Assembly (NCBI GenBank): GCA_964613215.1
Contig: CAZTHK010000009.1
Location: 62,001 to 126,000, forward strand
Length of the DNA stretch: 64,000 bases
Source of the DNA: CAZTHK01 sp964613215
Lineage (GTDB): Bacteria; Krumholzibacteriota; Krumholzibacteriia; Krumholzibacteriales; CAZTHK01
Reading direction: 5' to 3'
Shown here: positions 55,962 through 63,823 of the stretch, piece after piece
How positions within the stretch are numbered: position 1 is the stretch's first letter
Layout: each line of letters opens with the position of its first letter
The notes under the pieces: generated by a model
The model's database searches: none
The model's input: the letters and a program-made list of their open reading frames with translations, nothing else
Told to the model about the DNA's origin: nothing
Position numbers and translations under genes: made by a program

Positions 55962-56420
55962 ATGAGACTGGTTGATTATATCCGCGAGGATCATGTTAAA
56001 ATAGGGCTGGAGGCTGAGGACAAAGAGGAGGTTATCGAAGAGTTGTCCGAGCTTCTGGCAGATACGGGTGGGTATGATGCTGACCGGATATTTCAGGAGG
56101 TTATGAAGAGGGAGCGGGAGGGAAGCACCGGCCTGGAATTGGGAGTGGCTATACCTCATGCCAAGTGCAACGCGGTGGAAAAGCTCAGCATAGTGGTGGG
56201 AATTTCATCCCAGGGGATAGATTTTGACTCCCAGGACGGAAAACCTTCTCATCTGTTCTTCCTTATGGTAGCACCCAAGGGTGAATCGGGTCCACATGTT
56301 CAGGCCATCGCCAAAATAGTCAAGATGATCAAGATCAAGGAATTCAGGAAGAAGTTGCTCAAGGCAAAATCCCCCTCAGATGTAATACAGACCCTCGGCG
56401 CCGTGGAAAATGGCGAATAA
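55962..56420 (+). CDS. PTS EIIA domain protein (fructose/nitrogen-type)
   Basis: This 152-residue single-domain EIIA of the mannitol/fructose/Ntr class has a phosphorylatable His at about 66 (GVAIPHAKC), preceded by EREGSTGLELG, and the C-terminal helical region. No EIIB, EIIC, HPr or EI is in the window, so it is more likely a regulator of the PTS-Ntr type than part of a sugar transporter. It follows the Usp gene after 105 bases, at the end of the V-ATPase block, with no clear promoter of its own. Confidence 0.88.
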   Translation: MRLVDYIREDHVKIGLEAEDKEEVIEELSELLADTGGYDADRIFQEVMKREREGSTGLELGVAIPHAKCNAVEKLSIVVGISSQGIDFDSQDGKPSHLFFLMVAPKGESGPHVQAIAKIVKMIKIKEFRKKLLKAKSPSDVIQTLGAVENGE

Positions 56421-56522
56421 GTAAGAATTCCTGCCTTACCTTATTCAATAATATAAACCAGTCAAAAAACTTCGTAACATTCAAAAGGTGCGGCATTTGA
56501 TATTTGAGTTTGAATAGTTGAT

Positions 56523-56581
56523 GTCCGCTCCTGAAGTCGCTTTACAATAAAGCGACCGGGAGAAAGAAGAAAGGAGCGGAC
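56523..56581. repeat. Nested hairpin element in the intergenic region
   Basis: An outer 10-pair stem GTCCGCTCCT (56523-56532) with AGGAGCGGAC (56572-56581) encloses a perfect 9-pair inner hairpin GTCGCTTTA (56536-56544) with TAAAGCGAC (56548-56556) and a 3-base loop. No T-run follows, so it is not a simple terminator. A purine-rich arm (56557-56571) remains unpaired. Confidence 0.55.
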
Positions 56582-56584
56582 AAC

Positions 56585-56629
56585 ATGAGTAGTAAAAGGG
56601 AAAGACTTTCGGTTATTGAACTTTTCTGA
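56585..56629 (+). other. Very short reading frame with a strong ribosome site
   Basis: ATG 56585 follows AAAGGAGCGGA and reads MSSKRERLSVIELF then TGA (14 codons). The ribosome site is part of the right arm of the preceding hairpin, so the hairpin could hide it. It may be a decayed gene start (the SVIELF run recalls the N-terminus of IS1595-type transposases), a regulatory leader peptide, or chance. No downstream extension supports a transposase. Confidence 0.25.
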
Positions 56630-56644
56630 TAAATTGGTTATATG
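56616..56644 (+). promoter_or_regulatory. Candidate promoter of the dehydratase-like pair
   Basis: TTGAAC (56616-56621), a 17-base spacer and TATATG (56639-56644), with a -10 that can also be read as TTATAT at 56638. The first gene begins at 56704. Confidence 0.35.
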
Positions 56645-56703
56645 GAATAGTCGAAGTTTATTCATCTGATCTCCAGCCGGATTTAAGGAGATTAACTCTA
56701 ATC

Positions 56704-57444
56704 ATGATATCTTCATCAGGAAAATTGATCGGTTTTTATGGGTTCCCCCGCAGGGAGCTGATCCGGCGGGCCGGGGATGAGTGGGGGAGCGATGCGGAAT
56801 TCGTGGACCTGGATATTGATATGGGTGCCCCTGATGCCGGTATTCTGCCCGCTACAACCTGTAGAATAATTGCCAATATAGTCAATAATGCAGTTTTCCT
56901 GGCTCACCGGCTGGTGACTGTTATAGGTGCAGTGGGTGAAGGCAAATGTGACCGGGGAAGGCACATTGCCTATCTCCTGAGAGAGAGAGGGATAGAGGTG
57001 GTAGAATCGAGGTTTAGCCGGGAGGAGTATGAAAACAGAAAGCTGGTCTATTGCTGTGCCGATATGAATCTGAGAGAAAAGGTGGAGAAGATCATGGACA
57101 CAGTGGTAGAGCCGGAGATAAAGGAATTCCCTCCTTACTGCAGTCCTACTCACGGATTCTGGGGAGTTCCCCCCAATGACATGCACCTTCTGGAGCTGTT
57201 TCCGTCCACTACCCATATCTATGGATGGACCCGGTGTGTGGAGGCGGGCAGGCCCTCTGATACTGCTCTGGAGTGCTATGTGGAGCCGGGAGTACCCACC
57301 GTTTTCTTCAATCAGGCCTTCTGCGCCAAGCAGGATCTGGCCCATTACCTGGCCGGGAAGTATGGTGGTATGGCAATAGATTGTCATGACAGGGTAAATG
57401 ATTCTATTATGGCAAAAATAGAAGCGTTTATAAGATTGTCGTGA
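56704..57444 (+). CDS. Small Cys-rich protein resembling a 2-hydroxyacyl-CoA dehydratase (HgdB) subunit
   Basis: This 246-residue cytoplasmic protein begins IGFYGFPRRELIRRAG, which recalls the (I)GYYC..PEELIRAAG start of HgdB/BcrB family subunits. It contains about ten Cys residues (among them TTCRII, GKCDRG, CC near 119, PYCSPTH, TRCVEAG, LECYVEP, AFCAKQD), a number suited to Fe-S or other metal binding. It is much shorter than the 370 or more residues of true dehydratase subunits. The adjacent gene encodes an activator-like ATPase, which strongly supports a joint role. The family link is tentative, and substrate and reaction are unknown. Confidence 0.5.
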   Translation: MISSSGKLIGFYGFPRRELIRRAGDEWGSDAEFVDLDIDMGAPDAGILPATTCRIIANIVNNAVFLAHRLVTVIGAVGEGKCDRGRHIAYLLRERGIEVVESRFSREEYENRKLVYCCADMNLREKVEKIMDTVVEPEIKEFPPYCSPTHGFWGVPPNDMHLLELFPSTTHIYGWTRCVEAGRPSDTALECYVEPGVPTVFFNQAFCAKQDLAHYLAGKYGGMAIDCHDRVNDSIMAKIEAFIRLS

Positions 57445-57459
57445 GGAGTGGTTTGGCTG

Positions 57460-58143
57460 ATGATAAAAGGAGAGGTAAATCTGAAGATTGCAGACTGCGG
57501 ATCAACCTGGTCCAAGATACTTGATCTGGAGAGGGAGGAATTGGAAATAGTTGCTACCGCCGACTTGCCTCCCAGAGATCAAAATATGTTCCATGTAGCC
57601 ACCGGTCACAGTGCCAGGGGAAGGTGCCGGGTTTTCAGGAATGAACTGATAGCCCTGGCTGAGGGGGGACTGGCCAGAATAGACCAGCCGGATTTTTCGC
57701 TGGTGGATATCGGGAGCCGTGATATCAAGTACGTACGGTTCAAGGACAGGAAGGTGGACAAGCTCGACTGGAATCTTTCCTGCGGTTCAACCACAGGCGC
57801 CACCATCGAACTGATGGGCAAGTATTATGGACTGGATTTTGATAGTATGGAACCTTCTCCTGATTGGGTCAATGTAGCCTGTGGTGTTTTCGGAATGGAG
57901 AGGGTTCTGGAGAGTGTTTCCATGGGTACCCCTCCGGGTGAGAGTGTGGCCATGTTTATACATGGTCTTATCCGTAATGTTTATAATTTTGCAGGGAGGC
58001 CTTCTCATATATATCTTTCCGGCGGTTTCTGTGAGAATGGCTGTTTCACCGGAACCATGGAGAGGTATTGCCGTGTAACGCTGATGGGCAGGACGGTTCC
58101 TCTGGAGGGGATCAGGCAATATATCCGGGAGGAGATGAAGTGA
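57460..58143 (+). CDS. Compact BadF/BcrA/HgdC-like ATPase (2-hydroxyacyl-CoA dehydratase activator family)
   Basis: This is a 227-residue ASKHA-fold ATPase. Phosphate-1 is ADCGSTWSKI (about 11-20), the second phosphate/adenosine region is LVDIGSRDIKYV (81-92), and YLSGGFCENG (about 185-194) matches the GGV.KN loop of HgdC. The two cysteines that hold the shared [4Fe-4S] cluster at the activator dimer interface are likely Cys 108 (LSCGSTTGAT) and Cys 141 (ACGVFGME). It is shorter than usual (about 255-270). It follows the partner gene after 15 bases. I prefer ATG 57460 with GAGGAG 11 bases upstream; GTG 57448 is possible. Confidence 0.75.
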   Translation: MIKGEVNLKIADCGSTWSKILDLEREELEIVATADLPPRDQNMFHVATGHSARGRCRVFRNELIALAEGGLARIDQPDFSLVDIGSRDIKYVRFKDRKVDKLDWNLSCGSTTGATIELMGKYYGLDFDSMEPSPDWVNVACGVFGMERVLESVSMGTPPGESVAMFIHGLIRNVYNFAGRPSHIYLSGGFCENGCFTGTMERYCRVTLMGRTVPLEGIRQYIREEMK

Positions 58144-58197
58144 TCTGCTCCAGGGAGTGAATAGGCCGGACAGATTATTCGTGAGAAAGCAGGGAAA

Positions 58198-60084
58198 ATG
58201 ATGATCAAATTTAAATTGGGCAGTACCGCACCCGGGCGGGAATCCGTCAGACCGGCGGGCCGGCGGAAAGGGAACAAGGCCAGGTTATCCGCCATTCTGA
58301 TAGCTGGCTTTCTTGTATTGGTTTCTGTTTACATGTTTTCGTGCATCAGATTATCTTCCCGTCCCGGACTGGTCCGGGTGAGTGACCGTATAGCCGGGGC
58401 AGACAGTCTGGAATTGAAGGTGGAGATGCTTCTCTGGCTGGATGAGATAGAGGATATATTCAACAGTCCCCTTCCCCGGCATGGAATTCTGCCGGTCAAA
58501 GTAACCTTTATGAATAGAAGTATCAGGAATGTGGTTTTATATCCGGGGGGGATGCAGCAAACAGGGTGGCAGGGAAGCAGCTTTTTAATTACCGTAAATG
58601 GTGATACCTGTCGTCCGGTTCATCCGGCTGAGGTTTATATGAGGATAAAGGGACTGGATGAACCGGTGGAGTACCGGGATTTCAGCCTTCTGGGATCCAT
58701 GTTCAAATCCTTTGTGGCTCCTATGATGATTGGCTATTACGGCTACAGGGAATTCTCGGAGGGAAGATACTATGGACCCCTTATGGAGGAATCCTTCTAC
58801 CCCGCTCTCTCCGGCGGAATGTTTGAACCTGTTACCGTCAGCGCTGGGGGGGAGAGAGCCGGATTTCTTTATCTTTCCATTCCTTCGCAGGTCAGGAGCA
58901 TATTGAACAAACGGGTATACCCTGAGGAAGATAAGAGGAAAAAGCCTCCGCCCGATTCGATGGAGGCAGGCAAGCCAGATGGAAGAGGAATAGACATTGA
59001 TGCAATCCCCGGCTTTACCTTTAAGCTCTACGGATGTTATGAACAGCCCATTTACCACAGTCTCCCCTGGAAGGAGGTTGAGCTGGTTTGCAGGGGAACG
59101 GATGAAAGGCGGGAGCTCATGGCAGTCTCGGGGCGGGATGGACATAACCGGTCCCGGAGGGAAATACCCTGTGGTTTTTTTGTATTGAAACATGCTGGTG
59201 GCAGTGGGGATGGGGCAGGGCTTTACTACGGGGAAGGAATTGATTCGGCGGTGAGAGGGGAGGGAGATCTGTACCCGGTGACCCCGGTCAGGTCGGGCAG
59301 TGCATGCCTCGCTGGTGCAGTATACGCCGGAGAGAATGCTGTATGTGCAGTTAATTTCAGGTCGGGATGTCACCTGTGGATATTGAATATCCGGGGAGGC
59401 AGGGTGGCAGGTAAGCATAAACAGGAATTAAGAAGGAAGACTGAAAGGCTTCTGGTCATAGGCCAGGTGATCCTTGCGGTAGCAGAGAATGATTTCTGTC
59501 ACCTGGTTCCGGTGAGCGAAGAAGGAAAGGTCTCCAGCTTCAAGCTTGGTTACCATGTGGATGATGTGGCACTGATGGGAGAGTCCCTGTTTATATTCGG
59601 GGAGGAGGGTGGAGTGAAGATAGCGGATCCCGCCGGAGCCGCCGAGAGAACTGATTTCGATCTGTCTGCGGCCCCTCGCAGGGTGGCCGGAAATTGCAGC
59701 GGATTTATAGTGCTGATAACCGGAGCTTCCCGTGGAATTTCAGAGAAACTGACCCTGTTTAATCCCCATTCACTGAAAGAGATAACTCATTTTCCACTGC
59801 CCGGCAAAGCTGTGTTCTCAGGATGCAGGGGCAGTTCGGTGTACCTTCAGCTGGCCGGCAGGTCACTGGTCCGGCTGGATGTTAACAGTGAGGGGATGGT
59901 ATCCCCGGTCGATTCCGGTGTTCTTCCTTTCACCATCTCGGACCTGGGTATAGGCAGAGATGATTTCATTGCTTTTGGACCGGAGGGACAGTTTGTACAG
60001 GGCGATTTTGCCGGCTTCCATTCCTGTCTTACGGAAGAACCGGACTTCAGTCTGAAGGTGGTGGTCCCGCCCGCTACTCCCTGA
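58198..60084 (+). CDS. Large membrane-anchored or lipoprotein, unknown function
   Basis: This protein has 628 residues. A basic N-terminus leads to a hydrophobic segment (about 30-45, AILIAGFLVLVSVYMF) ending in FSC, so it is either a lipoprotein with a weak lipobox or a membrane-anchored protein facing outside. The middle (about 80-260) is beta-rich, and the C-terminal half (about 370-620) has repeated strand motifs like a beta-propeller (for example VIGQVILAVAENDFCHLV, DVALMGESLFIFGEEGG). No family is recognised. It begins 54 bases after the activator-like gene, so it may share the transcript. ATG 58198 and ATG 58201 are adjacent; either could be the start. Confidence 0.6.
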   Translation: MMIKFKLGSTAPGRESVRPAGRRKGNKARLSAILIAGFLVLVSVYMFSCIRLSSRPGLVRVSDRIAGADSLELKVEMLLWLDEIEDIFNSPLPRHGILPVKVTFMNRSIRNVVLYPGGMQQTGWQGSSFLITVNGDTCRPVHPAEVYMRIKGLDEPVEYRDFSLLGSMFKSFVAPMMIGYYGYREFSEGRYYGPLMEESFYPALSGGMFEPVTVSAGGERAGFLYLSIPSQVRSILNKRVYPEEDKRKKPPPDSMEAGKPDGRGIDIDAIPGFTFKLYGCYEQPIYHSLPWKEVELVCRGTDERRELMAVSGRDGHNRSRREIPCGFFVLKHAGGSGDGAGLYYGEGIDSAVRGEGDLYPVTPVRSGSACLAGAVYAGENAVCAVNFRSGCHLWILNIRGGRVAGKHKQELRRKTERLLVIGQVILAVAENDFCHLVPVSEEGKVSSFKLGYHVDDVALMGESLFIFGEEGGVKIADPAGAAERTDFDLSAAPRRVAGNCSGFIVLITGASRGISEKLTLFNPHSLKEITHFPLPGKAVFSGCRGSSVYLQLAGRSLVRLDVNSEGMVSPVDSGVLPFTISDLGIGRDDFIAFGPEGQFVQGDFAGFHSCLTEEPDFSLKVVVPPATP

Positions 60085-60230
60085 TGCCCGAGGATATAGT
60101 CCAGTTACAAACGTATCTTTACAGTATTTCAACGATTTAGTATGTTTGGGTTAATAGCAGGGTGCTAAGGGGACAGATCTGGCCGCTGGCGGGATCGGAT
60201 CCGGGCTATTCTGTTTACTAGAGAGGTGAG

Positions 60231-60827
60231 ATGCTTTTGGGCAAAAGAAGAGTCAATGTGGAGGAGATAATAGCAACTTTCTCTTCTCATATTTCGGATA
60301 ATTATACTTCCAGCGATAAGTTCAGGGAGAATTTGGATTATCTGCTGGAAGAAAAGAGAAAGAAGCTTGACCGGGATGCTTACATAGATTCCCTGGAGAG
60401 GAATATACTATTTCTGGATGAACTGGTTTCGGGAGTGGAGCACTTTCTCAACCGGTTGTTGAGCGGAGAGGTTAAGATGAAGAGGGAGAATCTGGAGGGT
60501 GCCCTGAAGGATCTGGAGGAAGAGGGAAGAAGTAAGGTAAAGAGCCGGAATCAGATATTCGGAGAGGGTGATAGGAGGGAATTCAGGGGACTCAGAGAGT
60601 TAAAGGAGAAGGGTGGAGAGGAGTATCTGGAGAAGCTGGAATTTCACTATCGTTTCTGGATGGCCTTGAGGATATTCTTCTTCGAATTTCTCAATGTGGT
60701 GGTGGCTGTGGGGGAAGAATATGAGCTTCCCGATATAGCCTCCGGGCAATTCAGACAGATTCTGAATCATCTGGAAGTCACTGCCGGTTACTATATAGGA
60801 AATGTGGAGGTGGAAGAGGGGCGGTAA
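60231..60827 (+). CDS. Hypothetical helical protein (198 aa)
   Basis: This 198-residue protein is almost wholly helical and highly charged, with coiled-coil-like segments (DYLLEEKRKKLDRDAYIDSLERN in parts; EGALKDLEEEGRSKVKSRN). A hydrophobic patch (WMALRIFFFEFLNVVVAV, about 144-161) is too short and polar-flanked for a sure membrane span. No family is recognised. The ATG has GAGAGGTGAG directly upstream. It stands alone, between the propeller-like protein and bioY. Confidence 0.5.
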   Translation: MLLGKRRVNVEEIIATFSSHISDNYTSSDKFRENLDYLLEEKRKKLDRDAYIDSLERNILFLDELVSGVEHFLNRLLSGEVKMKRENLEGALKDLEEEGRSKVKSRNQIFGEGDRREFRGLRELKEKGGEEYLEKLEFHYRFWMALRIFFFEFLNVVVAVGEEYELPDIASGQFRQILNHLEVTAGYYIGNVEVEEGR

Positions 60828-61017
60828 CCCCTGGCCGGATTATTTCACATTCCCCCGTAATTCCGGCTGAAAATATAATTGATAAGTAACTGATTTATCT
60901 GTTAAATATACTGGGAAGATAATATTTGTTTATACTGATTCTGAGAGTGTGTTAGGGAGTGGTTGATTGGGGATCAGGGCCGGAGTTCTGGTAGAGATTG
61001 GATGAGAGGAGAATCAA

Positions 61018-61569
61018 TTGTACAGCAGAGAAAATGTAATTACCGTTCCATCAACATGGGGAGCAACAGGGAGAGTAATTAATATAGCGCTGTTCGCGGT
61101 GTTTACCGCCCTGGCTGCTCAGATTGCAGTCAGATTACCATTCACCCCGGTACCGGTTACGGTTCAGACCGTATTTGTCATAATGGCTGGCATGTTGCTG
61201 GGCCCAAGGGATGGATTTTATGCCATGTGCTGGTATCTGATCCTGGGGGTATGCGGTGCCCCGGTATTTGCCGGTTTTGCCTTCGGTCCGGCTGTGCTGA
61301 TGGGGCCCACCGGGGGCTACCTGCTGGCCTTTCCCGCGGCTGCTTTGCTCTCCGGTTATCTATTCTCTATGCCGGGGGAGGTAAGATGGTCCGCCTTCTT
61401 TGGCGCGGCGGCTGGATCTACTGTTATTCTTGCCGGGGGCGCCCTGTACCTGGGAATGGTTCTGCAGCTCTCTCTTCCTGAAGCCATAATGCTGGCTGTG
61501 GCTCCATTTGCCGGTGTAGAATTGATAAAGGCCTTCCTGGCAGCCGCCGTGATTATGAAGTGGAAATAG
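61018..61569 (+). CDS. bioY: Biotin transporter BioY (ECF S-component)
   Basis: BioY (183 residues) is the membrane S-component that binds biotin; in ECF systems it works with the EcfA/A'/T module, which is not present here, though some BioY proteins function alone. About six hydrophobic segments are visible. Signatures include LPFTPVPVTVQTVFVIMAGMLLGPRDG (read in parts, about 41-66) and the conserved GPTGGYLLAFP. TTG 61018 follows AGAGGAGAA and fits the family start. No BirA-type operator was noticed upstream. Confidence 0.93.
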   Translation: MYSRENVITVPSTWGATGRVINIALFAVFTALAAQIAVRLPFTPVPVTVQTVFVIMAGMLLGPRDGFYAMCWYLILGVCGAPVFAGFAFGPAVLMGPTGGYLLAFPAAALLSGYLFSMPGEVRWSAFFGAAAGSTVILAGGALYLGMVLQLSLPEAIMLAVAPFAGVELIKAFLAAAVIMKWK

Positions 61570-61647
61570 GGTATAGCCGGCAGGGTTGCTCTTTCGCTTA
61601 TAACCGGATAAGGGAAAAGCCGAAAAAGGGTAAAACTAACAGAAACA

Positions 61648-62880
61648 CTATTTATCTCCGGGATTCCCCATTATATCTTCCAGGATATCCAGTTCCATCT
61701 GGATACGCCGGTTCCACGATACGAAGTGTTTCCTCCCGAATTCCTCCGCACCCCGGGAGAGTTTCTCTCTCAGCCGGTGGTCGGTGGCCAGAGTGTTAAT
61801 CCCGGCGGCCAGAGCTTCTACATGATGATGCTCTACCAGCAGGCCGGTGTATCCGTCTTTTACCACTTCTGAAGTGCCGGAAACATCGAAAGCTACTACC
61901 GGCACTCCGCACAGTATGGCTTCGCAGGGGGGCAGGGACATATTGGTCAGTTCATTGGTGCCTACGAATATGTCGCATGCCTTGAGAAGGTGGGCTACCC
62001 GGTGGTGCGGGATTGTACCGGTGAACACAATTTTTTCCTTCAGGTTAAGTCGCCCGGCCAGCTGCTCCAGTTTTTCCCTCTCCGGCCCATCTCCGCCGAT
62101 CACGAAAGTTACATTTTCGCAGCCCTTTTTACACATCCTGGCAGCGGCCTGAAGGAACAGGTCTATCCGTTTCGATTTGACCAGCCGGGATAGGGTAATC
62201 ACCAGAATATCACCGGGGGGCAGTTTCATCTCCCGGCGGATTTCCGCCCGGTCCACCTCCAGGTCAGCCCATTCCGTGTTCATTCCGTTGGGAAGCATGG
62301 ATATCTTCTTCTCCGGTATCCCGGCTCGCCGGAGCGCCTCCTCTCCCCTGGTACCATCATTCATCACTATATAATGGTCCACCGGCCACTTCAGGACCAT
62401 CAGCTGTTCCAGGCTCTTCCACCAGTAGGTTAGAGGCGGAAGGTCGAACCGGCCCAGGTACATTACTCCGAAAAGTTTTGCCACCGTAGGGATGCCGGTA
62501 GAATGCCCAAGCCGGTTAAGGGGGGGAAGGGCATGATGGGAAAACCCCATTACCAGATCAGGTTCTATCTCTGAGGCCAGCCGCAGAAGATGGTCTTTTG
62601 CTGAATAGTAAAAGAAGGCAGGAAGAAGAAAACGTCTGATCGCTCCGGGAATAAACCGCAGCTGGTGGAATATGTCGGGATAGGTATGACAGGTTATCCG
62701 GCGGTCCTGTTTTAACTCGCTGTCACCCCGGGGGCGGGGTATCAGGAAGTGAAGTTCCATCCCCCTGCCGGTAAGGGATTGGATGAATTGTTCCACCTCG
62801 GCGACTCCACCCCCCTGGCCCATCGACCACATCCTGTTCCAGATAGATAGTATCAGTATTTTCCTGTTGCTGCTGTTCAA
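61648..62880 (-). CDS. Glycosyltransferase family 4
   Basis: This 410-residue GT-B fold glycosyltransferase belongs to family GT4. The N-terminal domain begins ILILSIWNRMWSMGQGGGVAEVEQ with the donor-site Gly-rich loop. The C-terminal domain has the GT4 features LSRLVKSKRIDLFLQAAARM (read in part), VIGGDGPEREKL, and the EX7E-like pair in CEAILCGVPVVAFDVSGTSE. The sugar and acceptor cannot be told, and no other polysaccharide genes are adjacent. Its start is 6 bases after the stop of the FAH-family gene upstream on the same strand. Confidence 0.88.
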   Translation of the reverse strand: MNSSNRKILILSIWNRMWSMGQGGGVAEVEQFIQSLTGRGMELHFLIPRPRGDSELKQDRRITCHTYPDIFHQLRFIPGAIRRFLLPAFFYYSAKDHLLRLASEIEPDLVMGFSHHALPPLNRLGHSTGIPTVAKLFGVMYLGRFDLPPLTYWWKSLEQLMVLKWPVDHYIVMNDGTRGEEALRRAGIPEKKISMLPNGMNTEWADLEVDRAEIRREMKLPPGDILVITLSRLVKSKRIDLFLQAAARMCKKGCENVTFVIGGDGPEREKLEQLAGRLNLKEKIVFTGTIPHHRVAHLLKACDIFVGTNELTNMSLPPCEAILCGVPVVAFDVSGTSEVVKDGYTGLLVEHHHVEALAAGINTLATDHRLREKLSRGAEEFGRKHFVSWNRRIQMELDILEDIMGNPGDK

Positions 62881-62886
62881 ATTCGA

Positions 62887-63753
62887 TCAGTCTTTCAGCT
62901 CAATTACCCGGTTCCTTATTGTTCCAATCCGCTCTATCTCAATCTCAATTACATCTCCCTGTTTAAGAAAAACTGGAGGTTTCCTGAATACACCCACCCC
63001 CGCAGGTGTGCCGGTGGCTATAATATCCCCCGGCATAAGAGTCATAACCGAAGAAATGTAGGATATTATTCTTTTCACCGGGAATATCATTTCGGATGTA
63101 TTGGACTGCTGCATTATCTCTCCATTCAATTTCTGGATAATTTTCAGATTCCGGTAATCCCCGATTTCGTGGGGGGTCACTATCCAGGGGCCGCAGGGGG
63201 CGAAAGTGTCGTAGCTCTTGGCCCGGAACCATTGGCCATCCTCTTTCTGGGCTTTCCTGGCACTGATGTCATTGAACACCATGAATCCGGCGATGTAATC
63301 TTCAGCGGTCCGTGGGTTTATCATTGTTCCCGTCCTGGCAATAACCACAGCCAGCTCTGCTTCCGCATCCACCATTTCCACACCCGGCCTGATCACAATA
63401 TGGTCGTACGGACCGTTCAGGGAGGTGGGAGCTTTGGAGAATAGAGTGGGAGTGGCTGGTGGTTGGAGACCCTGTTCCCTGGCATGGGAGGGATAGTTTC
63501 TTCCCAGGCAGATGATCTTACCCGGCCGTGTAACCGGGGGGTAAACCTGGAGGTCCTCCAGCATGTGGAAATGTGAACGGGGGAGGTTGGCGGCATTGTC
63601 GGCCAGGTTCTTTATTGCCGGCAATAACCCCCTCCTCAGAATTTCCTCCAGGGAGGAGGGGAGGAATTCCTGTGCCGATTTTATGTCCAGCACCCGGTCT
63701 CCGATTACTATTCCGGTTCTGAGGTATTTATTCTTGAAGGATACTATTTTCAA
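62887..63753 (-). CDS. Fumarylacetoacetate hydrolase family protein
   Basis: This 288-residue FAH-family enzyme has the catalytic core with ICLGRNYPSHARE, metal-ligand motif VDAEAELAVVI (acidic residues), FMVFNDISAR and the C-terminal PGDIIATGTPAGVG. The family includes acylpyruvases, 2-oxo-hept-3-ene-dioate isomerases and oxaloacetate decarboxylases; length and motif alone do not identify the substrate. It is the upstream partner of the glycosyltransferase gene in a two-gene run. Confidence 0.85.
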   Translation of the reverse strand: MKIVSFKNKYLRTGIVIGDRVLDIKSAQEFLPSSLEEILRRGLLPAIKNLADNAANLPRSHFHMLEDLQVYPPVTRPGKIICLGRNYPSHAREQGLQPPATPTLFSKAPTSLNGPYDHIVIRPGVEMVDAEAELAVVIARTGTMINPRTAEDYIAGFMVFNDISARKAQKEDGQWFRAKSYDTFAPCGPWIVTPHEIGDYRNLKIIQKLNGEIMQQSNTSEMIFPVKRIISYISSVMTLMPGDIIATGTPAGVGVFRKPPVFLKQGDVIEIEIERIGTIRNRVIELKD

Positions 63754-63823
63754 GACGGATTTCCCCCTGTGAAAATATCGGAATATATTTTAAAACAAAG
63801 GCATCTGATTTTTTTGGATTCTC

